A stretch of 64,000 bases of DNA, from NCBI RefSeq assembly GCF_025200715.1, contig NZ_CP104143.1:868001-932000 (forward strand), written 5' to 3'. This DNA is from Rhizobium sullae. GTDB lineage: Bacteria; Pseudomonadota; Alphaproteobacteria; Rhizobiales; Rhizobiaceae. The translations under genes and the position numbers were made by a program. The number at the start of each line of letters is the position of its first letter. Position 1 is the first letter of the stretch. This document shows, one piece after another, positions 19,238 to 27,232 of this stretch. Below the pieces are notes generated by a model. That model worked only from the letters and a program-made list of their open reading frames with translations, did no database searches and was not told the DNA's origin.

Positions 19238-19410
19238 TGATGCGGGCCTTTGCTCTCACAAGAATGGATCGGCTTTTCCATGGTATGATGCCGGATTCAG
19301 GCATTTTAAACGTCGGAGGCCCGGCAGAGCAAATGCCCGGCCGGACCCTTATTTCGCGTCCCGCTCAAATGGCAATTGCCACGCGGCAGGTCAAGCTGTT
19401 GAACACTGCG

Positions 19411-20031
19411 TCAATTCGACTGCGGCTGCGCGCCGCCAGACGGGGCTGCATCATCCGCCGGGGCCTGTTCGCCGGCCGGTGCGTTGCTGCCTCCAGCGCC
19501 CTGGCCCTGCGGCTGAACCTTCTCGAGCACGCTGGCTCTCACCATCTGTGCGAATTCCTCAGGCAAGACCGATTGCAGCTTTACGACCATCGAGTCAAGG
19601 AACGGCTTTGACTTGGCGTTGTTTACCCAAGCCGGCCGGTGATCGGCATCGACGAGCCAGTTCCAGAAGGCCACCGCCACGACGAGAAGCAGTATGCCGC
19701 GTGCCGCCCCGAAGAGGAAGCCCAAAGTGCGGTCCAGCGCGCCGATCCGGCTGTCGATGATGAAATCGGCAATCTTCATGGTGATGAAGGAGATGACGAT
19801 TAGCGCAATCAGGAACACGACGGCGGCTGAGCCGACGATGGCGATGCGGTCGTCGTCGGTGTACCGCTTCGCGTAAGGCACGAGATACGGATAGAGGTAG
19901 TAGGCAGCGGCGGCCGAGCCACCCCAGCTTGCGATCGACAATACCTCGCGCGAAAAACCGCGGACCATCGCCAGAACGGCGGAGAAGAGGACGACGCCGA
20001 TGACAATACCGTCGAAAATCGTGATGGGCAT
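19411..20031 (-). CDS. cvpA: CvpA-family inner-membrane protein
   Basis: 206 residues with four predicted membrane helices (opening FDGIVIGVVLFSAVLAMVRG, the conserved CvpA start) and a Pro/Gly/Ala-rich cytoplasmic or periplasmic tail (GAGGSNAPAGEQAPADD). Named for colicin V production in E. coli, where it is also upstream of purF, as here. Its biochemical role is unsettled; it has been linked to envelope stress tolerance. The order radA-cvpA-purF is a conserved alphaproteobacterial arrangement. Confidence 0.9.
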   Translation of the reverse strand: MPITIFDGIVIGVVLFSAVLAMVRGFSREVLSIASWGGSAAAAYYLYPYLVPYAKRYTDDDRIAIVGSAAVVFLIALIVISFITMKIADFIIDSRIGALDRTLGFLFGAARGILLLVVAVAFWNWLVDADHRPAWVNNAKSKPFLDSMVVKLQSVLPEEFAQMVRASVLEKVQPQGQGAGGSNAPAGEQAPADDAAPSGGAQPQSN

Positions 20032-20127
20032 ATAAATTCAACTCCAGGACCGCCGCTTGGTCATGCGGTTCGGTCGGGCTTCATTCGTGTGCATCCTATA
20101 TCACCACCGTTTATGGCAATGAAAGGA

Positions 20128-21531
20128 TCAAACCTCGTCTTCCACACGTCGTAGCGCACCTTTGGATCCGGCGATGCGCACGACCAGATCCGGCAGGCTC
20201 TCGATTTCGCTCCAGCGTCCGCCCGAACCCTTCGGCAAATCGGCGGAGGCTGACGGAAGCAGCGCTGCAGAAAATCCCAGCTTCTCGGCTTCTTTGAGGC
20301 GCTGAGGGGTATGCGCAACCGGACGGACGGCTCCCGACAGGCTGACTTCGCCGAAATAGACGCAATCGGCGGGAAGGGCAATACCGGCAAGCGAGGAAAC
20401 CAGGGCGGATGCGACGGCAAGATCGGCCGCCGGTTCGCCGATGCGATAGCCGCCGGCGACATTCAGATAGACGTCGTGCTGGCCGAGCCGGATGCCGCAA
20501 TGCGCCTCGAGCACCGCAAGGATCATAGAAAGCCTGGCCGAATCCCATCCGACCACCGCGCGGCGTGGCGTGCCGAGCGATGTCGGCGCCACCAGCGCCT
20601 GCACTTCGACGAGGATCGGGCGCGTGCCTTCCATGCCCGCGAAGACCGCCGCTCCTGGCGACTTTTCATTGCGCTCGCCGAGGAAAAGTTCGGACGGGTT
20701 GCCGACTTCGCGCAGGCCCCCGTCGGACATTTCGAAGACTCCGATCTCGTCCGTCGGGCCGAAGCGGTTCTTCACCGTGCGCACGATGCGGTAGTGATGG
20801 CCGCGGTCGCCCTCGAAGTAGAGCACCGCGTCGACCATATGCTCCACGACCCGTGGACCTGCGATCTGGCCGTCCTTGGTGACGTGGCCGACGAGAACCA
20901 TGGCGGCTCCTGTCTGTTTGGCAAAGCGGATCATCGACTGCACGCCGGTGCGCACCTGCGTGACCGTTCCGGGCGCGGATTCCGCCAGTTCGCTCCAGAG
21001 CGTTTGGATCGAATCGATGATGACGAGGTCTGGCCGCTTGCCTTCTGCGAGTGTCGCCAGGATATCCTCGACATTGGTTTCAGCGGCAAGCATCACGTCG
21101 GTATCGGCAGCGCGCAGGCGCTGGGCGCGCAGGCGCACCTGCGCCACGGCCTCTTCGCCCGAGACATAGATGATCTTGTGGCCGCGCCGCGAAAGGGCCG
21201 CCGCCGCCTGCATCAGCAGCGTCGACTTTCCGATGCCGGGATCGCCGCCGACGAGCACCGCCGAGCCGCGCACGAAGCCGCCGCCGAGAGCCCGGTCGAG
21301 CTCCGAAATGCCGGTATGGATGCGCGGCGCTTCTTCGATCTCGCCGGAAAGCGCCGTCAACGTCACCGGCCGGCCCTTCTTGGGCGTTCTTGCCGGTCCG
21401 CCGCCAATCCCGCCCATTGGGTCTTCCTCGACGATGGTGTTCCATTCGCCGCAGCTTTCGCATTTGCCGGCCCAGCGGTTATGGATCGTGCCGCAGCTCT
21501 GGCAGATGAATTGTGTCCTGGCCTTCGCCAT
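20128..21531 (-). CDS. radA: DNA repair protein RadA
   Basis: About 467 residues. N-terminal zinc finger with Cys10, Cys13, Cys24 and Cys27 (CQSCGTIHNRW...CESCGEW), a RecA-like ATPase with Walker A GGDPGIGKSTL, the RadA-specific VKNRFGPTDE motif, and a C-terminal Lon-protease-like domain without the catalytic pair. RadA is a branch-migration helicase working with RecA in recombinational repair. Start at MAKARTQF (21531); the preceding ATG is one codon upstream. Divergent from the LysE-type exporter. Confidence 0.95.
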   Translation of the reverse strand: MAKARTQFICQSCGTIHNRWAGKCESCGEWNTIVEEDPMGGIGGGPARTPKKGRPVTLTALSGEIEEAPRIHTGISELDRALGGGFVRGSAVLVGGDPGIGKSTLLMQAAAALSRRGHKIIYVSGEEAVAQVRLRAQRLRAADTDVMLAAETNVEDILATLAEGKRPDLVIIDSIQTLWSELAESAPGTVTQVRTGVQSMIRFAKQTGAAMVLVGHVTKDGQIAGPRVVEHMVDAVLYFEGDRGHHYRIVRTVKNRFGPTDEIGVFEMSDGGLREVGNPSELFLGERNEKSPGAAVFAGMEGTRPILVEVQALVAPTSLGTPRRAVVGWDSARLSMILAVLEAHCGIRLGQHDVYLNVAGGYRIGEPAADLAVASALVSSLAGIALPADCVYFGEVSLSGAVRPVAHTPQRLKEAEKLGFSAALLPSASADLPKGSGGRWSEIESLPDLVVRIAGSKGALRRVEDEV

Positions 21532-21671
21532 CAATGATGCTTTCGTCCATGAGCGCCGGTGCGCCCGAATCAGATTGCCGTAGATAATGGCTTGCGGGAT
21601 CGATCAAAACTAATGATTTTCCCATCAAGTGCTCACGTGGCAGCATGGGAGGATCATCTGATGGATTGCCA

Positions 21672-22307
21672 ATGCTCGATTATTCGTTCGCCCACTGGAT
21701 CGCCTTCTTCACCGCCGCCGTGCTTTTGAACCTGTCGCCGGGTCCGGATATGGCTTTTATCCTCGGCCATACGATCAAGAGCGGCACGCGCGCCGGCTTT
21801 TCGGCCGTCTTCGGAATCTGGACCGGTGCCTGTCTGCACGTGCTTCTTGCCGCCTTCGGCCTTTCGGCGGTACTTGCCGCCTCCGCCGTTGCCTTCTCGG
21901 CAGTGAAATGGATCGGTGCGATCTATCTCGTCTGGCTCGGCATCCAGGCCCTGCGGTCGAGCGGCGAGGGCGCCTTCCTCAAGGCGGCGGGCGAAAGGCT
22001 GGGCTGGGGACGGATCTACCGGCAGGGCGTGCTCGTTTCGCTGCTTAACCCGAAGGTCGCGATCTTCTTTCTCGCCTTCCTGCCGCAGTTCGTCGTCGAG
22101 GGAGCAGGACCGGCCTGGCTGCAGCTATCCGTGCACGGCGCCTTGATCATTGTGGTTGCGGCCTTCATCGAGCCGCCGCTGATCCTGGCCGGAGGGCGGC
22201 TTGCCGATCTCGTCAAGCACAACAGCAAGATCGGCCTGTGGCTCGACCGCGGTCTTGGCGCACTGTTCGTCGCCCTCGGCGTGCGGCTGGCGTTGACGAG
22301 CCGTTGA
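21672..22307 (+). CDS. LysE/RhtB-family amino-acid exporter
   Basis: About 211 residues, six membrane helices. The RhtB-type signature NLSPGPDMAFILGHTIKSG and the inner repeat GWGRIYRQGVLVSLLNPKVAIFF are clear. These proteins export homoserine, threonine, or neutral amino acids; substrate unknown. Start at MLDYSFAH (21672) is favoured by family alignment, although the GGAGG at about 21649 is rather far; an in-frame ATG at 21645 is possible. It sits in the opposite orientation between alr and radA, interrupting an otherwise minus-strand block, and its stop lies 2 bases from that of alr. Confidence 0.85.
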   Translation: MLDYSFAHWIAFFTAAVLLNLSPGPDMAFILGHTIKSGTRAGFSAVFGIWTGACLHVLLAAFGLSAVLAASAVAFSAVKWIGAIYLVWLGIQALRSSGEGAFLKAAGERLGWGRIYRQGVLVSLLNPKVAIFFLAFLPQFVVEGAGPAWLQLSVHGALIIVVAAFIEPPLILAGGRLADLVKHNSKIGLWLDRGLGALFVALGVRLALTSR

Positions 22308-22309
22308 GT

Positions 22310-23470
22310 TCATTCTTCGCTGATGTATTTGCGCTCGTAGCGCAGCCCAGCGCCCGCGAGCATCTCGTAGCCGATCGTGCCGGCCGCCCGCGCAGCATCG
22401 TCGACGGGGATGTTCTTGCCGAAGAGCTCGATGTAATCGCCGGAACGGATGAGGTTTTCCGGCAGATCGGTCACGTCGAAGATGGTGAGGTCCATGGTGA
22501 TGCGCCCGGCAACCGGAACCATGTAGCCCTCGAAGAAGCCTTGGCCGCCCCGCGGCACAACCTGGCGAAGCGGCACGCCGCCGCTCGACTGGCAGCGCAT
22601 GTAGCCGTCCGCATAACCGGCGGACACGATGGCGAGGCGGCTATCGCGGTCAAGCTTCAGAGCCCGTCCATAACTGACCGATTCGCCGGCGCGCACGGTG
22701 CGGACCTGGATCACGCGGGCCTCCGCCGTCGCAACCGGCCGCATGGGGTTCGCCATGCCGCTCACCGCTTCGCCGCCGTAGATGGCAATGCCGGGGCGAG
22801 TCAGGTCGAAATGATAATCCTCGCCGAGAAAGATGCCGCCGGAAGCCGCGAGACTTGATTCGATACCTTCATAAGCGGCGCTAACCTTGCGGAATGATTC
22901 AAGCTGCTGCTTGTTCATCTGCGATGACGGATCGTCGCCGCAGGCGAGATGGCTTAGGACCAGAACCGGGGCGAAGCTGGCCGGGCGAGAGACGTCATCA
23001 GCCAATGCAAGTGCTTCGTCTATGTGAAGGCCGAGCCGGTTGAACCCGGTGTCGACATGAAGCGCGCAAGGATAGTCGCCATATTCCGAAAGCACGGCCA
23101 TCCAGAAGGCAAGCTGTTCCTCGGAGGAGATGACCGGCACAAGATCGTTCTCGAAGAAGCGCCGTTCCGTGCCCGGCCAGATGCCCGCGAGCACAAAGAT
23201 GCGGGCTTCAGGCGCGTAGAGGCGCAATGTCACGCCTTCATCGACTGTTGCGACGAAGAAATCCCGGGCACCCGCCATGTAGAGCGCTTCACCTGCATCC
23301 TCGATGCCCATGCCATAGGCGTCCGCCTTCACAACTGCGGATGCGCGCGCCTTGCTGGAGCGCCGTGCCAGGTCCTGCCAGTTTTCCGTCAGTGCAGTCA
23401 GATCGACCGTCAGCCGCACGCCGGCGGAAGCAAACCTGTCTTCTTCGAAATCGTCGGAAAATTCAGTCAT
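22310..23470 (-). CDS. alr: Alanine racemase
   Basis: 386 residues. PLP-dependent fold-type III enzyme producing D-alanine for peptidoglycan. Lys48 in AVVKADAYGMG is the Schiff-base lysine, and the C-terminal domain contains the SYGRAL segment and AGYADGYMR holding the catalytic Tyr of the partner subunit; GRITMDLTIFDVT is also characteristic. In related genomes alr directly follows dnaB. Here the two are separated by a toxin-antitoxin-like pair and a 170-base gap. Confidence 0.95.
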   Translation of the reverse strand: MTEFSDDFEEDRFASAGVRLTVDLTALTENWQDLARRSSKARASAVVKADAYGMGIEDAGEALYMAGARDFFVATVDEGVTLRLYAPEARIFVLAGIWPGTERRFFENDLVPVISSEEQLAFWMAVLSEYGDYPCALHVDTGFNRLGLHIDEALALADDVSRPASFAPVLVLSHLACGDDPSSQMNKQQLESFRKVSAAYEGIESSLAASGGIFLGEDYHFDLTRPGIAIYGGEAVSGMANPMRPVATAEARVIQVRTVRAGESVSYGRALKLDRDSRLAIVSAGYADGYMRCQSSGGVPLRQVVPRGGQGFFEGYMVPVAGRITMDLTIFDVTDLPENLIRSGDYIELFGKNIPVDDAARAAGTIGYEMLAGAGLRYERKYISEE

Positions 23471-23639
23471 GAATCCACATCAAAAAATGGCCGGAAGATG
23501 AGTCTCCAGCCAGTTTAGTGGCCAACTTGGTCAATAGGAAGTCCGGCGCCGCACTGCAGCTTGGTTCTTCGGAGTGAATGAAGTTTCGTCGGTCGTCGCA
23601 AAACTTTGCGCTGCACAATCCTTCAGAAGAAAGCCAGCA

Positions 23640-23979
23640 TCAGGCAACGCTGCGAAGGTCGAAATCCGCGTGGATGACGTCGTAGGGCACATGAATACGT
23701 CCCTCATTCGATGAGCGCCGCCGTGTCCTCATGCACCCGCTTGACGTCGCGGGAAAGGGCGGAGGCTAGACTACGATACGTCGAGGGGCCGAGTCTCTGC
23801 AGTGTCTCGATCAAGGTCCAGCGCTTGGGCGTCAGGATCATAAAGAGCTGCTCGGGGGAGGAAAAGCTGAAGACATGGTCCTGTGCTTCACCCGTCTTCC
23901 AGGCTGCAGCGAATCCCTCAAGGGCTTGCCGGAGCGCAGTTTCGTCGTTTCGCTGAATTCGGATCGTGGCGGTTGTCAT
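23640..23979 (-). pseudogene. COG4190/HVO_A0114-type HTH protein (putative antitoxin), C-terminus broken by a frameshift or small deletion
   Basis: The intact frame encodes 91 residues from 23979 with FSFSSPEQLFMILTPKRW and a winged-helix segment SLASALSRDVKRVHEDTAALIE, then a TGA at 23704. In a different frame directly downstream the sequence reads GRIHVPYDVIHADFDLRSVA and stops at 23640; this is the tail expected for the family. So a short out-of-frame deletion seems to have removed the wing between the recognition helix and the tail. Its ATG overlaps the stop of the upstream DUF6516-like gene (ATGA). Family members pair with that gene as presumed antitoxins. It could still make a truncated DNA-binding protein. 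Confidence 0.65.
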
Positions 23980-24248
23980 CGGCGGGGTTGCCTCCTCATC
24001 ACTACGTCTGTGAGGAAATCATCGATAAGCTTGTCGATCGTCGAGAATTCATACGTCTCCTCATGGCCTCGGATATGCTTGTGGTCGCCGTATCCAACGA
24101 CGCGCTTTCCAGGATAACCGCAGAACAGGCTATATTTGTAATTATGCTGGCTGCCCAGCAATGGCCGCGGAACGTTCCAGATCACCACTTCCACGATGGC
24201 CCCGTCCGACAGCACGCTTTTCGAACGGTAAAGCAGTTGCGCCCTCAT
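23976..24248 (-). CDS. DUF6516/TumE-like protein, putative toxin of a toxin-antitoxin pair
   Basis: 90 residues from ATG 24248. Conserved family stretches visible are LSDGAIVEVVIWNVP, NYKYSLFCG, GKRVVGYGD and HKHIRGHEETYEF. Such proteins are regularly encoded just upstream of a COG4190-type HTH gene and are annotated as toxin components; mechanism unknown to me. There is no Shine-Dalgarno sequence before the ATG. Instead the start codon lies inside a perfect 14-bp inverted repeat. The pair sits between dnaB and alr, genes usually adjacent, which suggests insertion by horizontal transfer. The broken partner suggests the toxin is weak, silent or controlled otherwise. Confidence 0.7.
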   Translation of the reverse strand: MRAQLLYRSKSVLSDGAIVEVVIWNVPRPLLGSQHNYKYSLFCGYPGKRVVGYGDHKHIRGHEETYEFSTIDKLIDDFLTDVVMRRQPRR

Positions 24249-24274
24249 GTTGGCGATGATGCCAACATGAGGGC
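24241..24274. repeat. Perfect inverted repeat over the start codon of the TumE-like gene
   Basis: GCCCTCATGTTGGC at 24241-24254 and its exact complement GCCAACATGAGGGC at 24261-24274, with the 6-base spacer GATGAT. It begins about 24 bases past the dnaB stop (minus strand) and covers the ATG of the putative toxin. It may be an operator for the HTH partner, an RNA hairpin hiding the start codon, or the dnaB terminator. No T-run follows it on the minus strand, which weakens the last option. Confidence 0.7.
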
Positions 24275-24297
24275 AGCTTGTGAAATCGCACTGGAAC

Positions 24298-25794
24298 TCA
24301 GTGTTCCTCGTACTGAACGAAGGACGAGTCGGCGAGATCGGCAAAGCGCGTGAATTCCGCCTGGAAGGCGAGCTTCACGGTGCCGGTCGGTCCGTGACGC
24401 TGCTTGGCGATTATGACATCCGCCGTGCCCTTCACCTTGTCGAACAGCGCTTCCCATTCCGCATACTTCGGATCGGCCGGATCGCGTGGTTCCATGTTCT
24501 TGACGTAATATTCCTCACGGAACACGAAGAGCACGACGTCGGCGTCCTGCTCGATCGAGCCAGACTCGCGAAGGTCGGAAAGCTGCGGGCGCTTGTCGTC
24601 GCGGCTTTCGACCTGACGCGAGAGCTGAGACAGCGCGATGATCGGAACGTTAAGCTCCTTGCCGAGAGCCTTGAGGCCGGTGGTGATCTGGGTGATTTCC
24701 TGGACGCGGTTCTCGTTCGCCTTGCCCGAGCCGGTCATCAGTTGCACGTAGTCGACGACCAGCACGTCGAGACCGCGCTGGCGCTTCAAGCGGCGGGCGC
24801 GGGCGGCAAGCTGGGCAATCGAGATGCCGCCGGTCTGGTCGATATAGAGCGGCACCTTCTGCATCATCATCGAGCAGGCGACGAGCTTTTCGAAATCCGC
24901 GTCGTTGATGTCGCCGCGGCGGATCTTCGAGGAGGAGACTTCCGTCTGCTCGGAGATGATGCGGGTGGCGAGCTGTTCGGAAGACATTTCAAGCGAGTAG
25001 AAGCCGACGACGCCACCGTTCTTCGCCTTCATGCTGCCGTCGGATTGGACTTCGCCCTCATAGGCGGCGGCAATGTTGTAGGCGATGTTGGTCGCAAGCG
25101 AGGTTTTGCCCATACCCGGGCGGCCGGCAAGGATGATCAAGTCCGATCGCTGCAGTCCGCCCATCTTCGAATCGAGCGAATGAATGCCCGTCGAAATGCC
25201 CGAGAGACCGCCGTCGCGCTCCTTGGCGACCGCAGCCATATCGATCGCCAGCGCCACAGCGTCGTTGAAGGCCTGGAAGCCGCCGTCGTAGCGACCGTTT
25301 TCGGCAAGCTCGAAGAGGCGGCGCTCGGTATCTTCGATCTGCGTCTGGGGCGGCATGTCGAGCGGCGCGTCATAGGCGATATTGACCATGTCCTCGCCGA
25401 TGGTGATCAGCGCCCGGCGTAGCGCCAGATCGTAGATCGCCCGGCCGTAATCCTCGGCGTTGATGATCGTCACGGCTTCGCGGGCAAGGCGCGCGAGATA
25501 CTCGGAGACAGTCATGTCGCCGACCTTCTCGTCTGCCTTCAGGAAGGTTTTGATCGTCACCGGATTGGCGATCTTGCCCATGCGGATGATATCGCCCGCA
25601 ACTTCGTAGATCTTGCGGTGGAGCGGCTCATAGAGGTGGATCGGCTTCAAGAAGTCAGACACCCGGTAATAGGCGTCGTTGTTCATCAGGATGGCACCCA
25701 GAAGCGCCTGCTCGGCTTCGATGTTGTTGGGTGCTTCGCGGTAATGCTGCTCCGCTGGAGCAACGGCGGCAATCTTTCGCGCTGCGTCGTTCAT
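24298..25794 (-). CDS. dnaB: Replicative DNA helicase
   Basis: 498 residues from MNDAARKIA (25794). Hexameric 5'-3' helicase of the replisome. N-terminal DnaG-interacting domain begins at PNNIEAEQALLGAILMN; C-terminal RecA-like domain has Walker A AGRPGMGKTSLA, the DVLVVDYVQLM Walker B region and SQLSRQVESRDDKRPQLSDL, the hallmark DnaB motif. No intein is present: conserved blocks are continuous. Longer in-frame readings upstream (to 26004) lack family sequence. In relatives it follows rplI; here a marR gene intervenes. Confidence 0.96.
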   Translation of the reverse strand: MNDAARKIAAVAPAEQHYREAPNNIEAEQALLGAILMNNDAYYRVSDFLKPIHLYEPLHRKIYEVAGDIIRMGKIANPVTIKTFLKADEKVGDMTVSEYLARLAREAVTIINAEDYGRAIYDLALRRALITIGEDMVNIAYDAPLDMPPQTQIEDTERRLFELAENGRYDGGFQAFNDAVALAIDMAAVAKERDGGLSGISTGIHSLDSKMGGLQRSDLIILAGRPGMGKTSLATNIAYNIAAAYEGEVQSDGSMKAKNGGVVGFYSLEMSSEQLATRIISEQTEVSSSKIRRGDINDADFEKLVACSMMMQKVPLYIDQTGGISIAQLAARARRLKRQRGLDVLVVDYVQLMTGSGKANENRVQEITQITTGLKALGKELNVPIIALSQLSRQVESRDDKRPQLSDLRESGSIEQDADVVLFVFREEYYVKNMEPRDPADPKYAEWEALFDKVKGTADVIIAKQRHGPTGTVKLAFQAEFTRFADLADSSFVQYEEH

Positions 25795-26109
25795 CTTGAT
25801 CCGTTCTGTCTTTTCCGTCCCCGGATTTGCAGGCTCGCCAAGGCAAATGCAAGTGCAGCTCAGCAACAGCCTTGGGCTTGCCGTGAAATCCGTAACGCTT
25901 TGCACATTGTTCGACTTCTCCACAGCGCTTGAAGCCGCCAGGGAGAAAATATCGACGGTGTCACCTTGAGGACACGGCGTGGAACCGCGACTCATCCAAC
26001 CCATATAATTTAGCCCGAATGCGTTGAGCGTGGCACTTGTAAAAGCGCTGGGACTGAATTAGACAGAGGAAATATAATTAGCATACTAACTAAATAATAG
26101 GGGAAATGC
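25795..26109. promoter_or_regulatory. Divergent region between dnaB and the MarR-type gene
   Basis: 315 bases that hold the dnaB promoter (minus) and the marR promoter (plus). The half near marR is markedly AT-rich. It includes TTAG at 26078-26081 facing CTAA at 26086-26089 (12-bp near-palindrome TTAGCATACTAA, 10 of 12 positions symmetrical), a plausible site for autoregulation by the MarR protein because it sits about 20 bases before the start codon. No other gene seen. Confidence 0.45.
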
Positions 26110-26553
26110 ATGCCGGATATGCAGCTCAGGCGCGAGCTTATCGAGAACATCGCGGCGTTTAGCCGAAAATTGAGAGCGACATTCGATTCGCTCGTGCGCC
26201 AGAGGAACATGACGTTGCCGCGCGCGCGAGTCTTTTTTACCCTGAACAAGAAGGATGGCATCAATCAGCGGGAACTCGCCGAACGGCTGGAGCTCGAAAC
26301 GCCGACGCTCGTCCGGATTCTGGATGCCATGGAAGCACAAGGCTTCCTGGAACGCCGCGTCGCCGGTTCCGACCGCCGCGCCAAGGAGATCTACATGACG
26401 GATGCGGGCAGGGTCGTCGCCGGAGAGGTTGAGGATCTAGCCGCAGACGTGCGCGCCCGGGTCGTCGCGGGCATTCTCGAAAACGACCTCAGGACGACAT
26501 TGAACGTCATCCGCGCAATGCAGGCTAACCTTGCTGTAGTCCGGGGACAATGA
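26110..26553 (+). CDS. MarR-family transcriptional regulator
   Basis: 147 residues. Winged-helix domain: recognition-helix region INQRELAERLELETPTLVRILDAME and wing FLERRVAGSDRRAKEIYMT, with N- and C-terminal helices for dimerisation. Such regulators usually respond to phenolic or other small molecules and often repress their own gene. The only nearby candidate target is itself, through the AT-rich palindrome upstream; no drug pump adjoins it. Start at 26110 with GGGGAA upstream. Convergent with rplI, sharing a strong bidirectional terminator. It interrupts the usual rplI-dnaB adjacency. Confidence 0.87.
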   Translation: MPDMQLRRELIENIAAFSRKLRATFDSLVRQRNMTLPRARVFFTLNKKDGINQRELAERLELETPTLVRILDAMEAQGFLERRVAGSDRRAKEIYMTDAGRVVAGEVEDLAADVRARVVAGILENDLRTTLNVIRAMQANLAVVRGQ

Positions 26554-26581
26554 GACCGGGCCAGACCAATCTGCAAAACGG

Positions 26582-26615
26582 CAGAAGCCCGGCTGGAGCC
26601 GGGCTTCTGTTTCTG
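26582..26615. terminator. Bidirectional terminator between marR and rplI
   Basis: CAGAAGCCCGGC (26582-26593), loop TGGA, GCCGGGCTTCTG (26598-26609), followed by TTTCTGT on the plus strand. On the minus strand the stem is followed by CCGTTTTGC. Twelve perfect base pairs placed between converging genes. Confidence 0.85.
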
Positions 26616-26632
26616 TAAGATGCTTCCGAAGC

Positions 26633-27211
26633 TTATGCTTCGTCTTCGGCGTTACCGTCGGCATCCGGATCGAAGAAGTCTTCCGCGCGAAGGGCGTCTT
26701 CATCAACGCCGTAGATGGCGTCGACGGAGGTGAGCGTTTCGCCCTTTGCCTGGCGCTCGGCTTCGTCGGCGGAGCGGGCCACGTTGAGATTGACGTGGAT
26801 TTCGACTTCGGCGTGAAGCTGCAGCTCGATCTTGTGGACGCCGATTGCCTTGATCGGCGTGTTCAGGTGAACCTGGTTGCGACCGATGTTGAAGCCTTCG
26901 GCGGCGAGGATTTCAACGACGTCGCGGGCAGCAACCGAGCCGTAGAGCTGGCCGGTTTCGCCTGCGGAGCGAACGACGATGAAGGATTTGCCGCCGAGGA
27001 CGTCGGCAACCTTCTGGGCTTCCGACTTGCGTTCGAGGTTGCGGGCCTCGAGCGTGGCGCGCTCGGATTCGAAACGGGCCTTGTTGGCGGCGTTTGCGCG
27101 CAGAGCCTTGCCGAGCGGCAGGAGGTAGTTGCGTGCAAAGCCGTCGCGAACCTTCACGGTTTCGCCCATCTGGCCGAGCTTGGAGATGCGTTCGAGAAGA
27201 ATGACTTCCAT
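26633..27211 (-). CDS. rplI: 50S ribosomal protein L9
   Basis: 192 residues. Begins [19 protein letters not shown], the L9 signature, with [16 protein letters not shown] [16 protein letters not shown] immediately after. N-domain binds 23S rRNA and a long helix links it to the C-domain; the acidic tail ([23 protein letters not shown]) extends beyond E. coli L9 as is usual for rhizobia. Last gene of the rpsF-rpsR-DUF2232-rplI operon, 21 bases after the membrane gene. Confidence 0.97.
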   Translation of the reverse strand: MEVILLERISKLGQMGETVKVRDGFARNYLLPLGKALRANAANKARFESERATLEARNLERKSEAQKVADVLGGKSFIVVRSAGETGQLYGSVAARDVVEILAAEGFNIGRNQVHLNTPIKAIGVHKIELQLHAEVEIHVNLNVARSADEAERQAKGETLTSVDAIYGVDEDALRAEDFFDPDADGNAEDEA

Positions 27212-27232
27212 CTTCGTTTTCCTTTCGTGTCT

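Noticed and set aside
17837..19240. 467-residue reading opposite purF
   Set aside because: Antisense shadow, no motif; purF on the minus strand explains the region.
24298..25794. Intein in DnaB
   Set aside because: Conserved blocks run without interruption and the length is normal.
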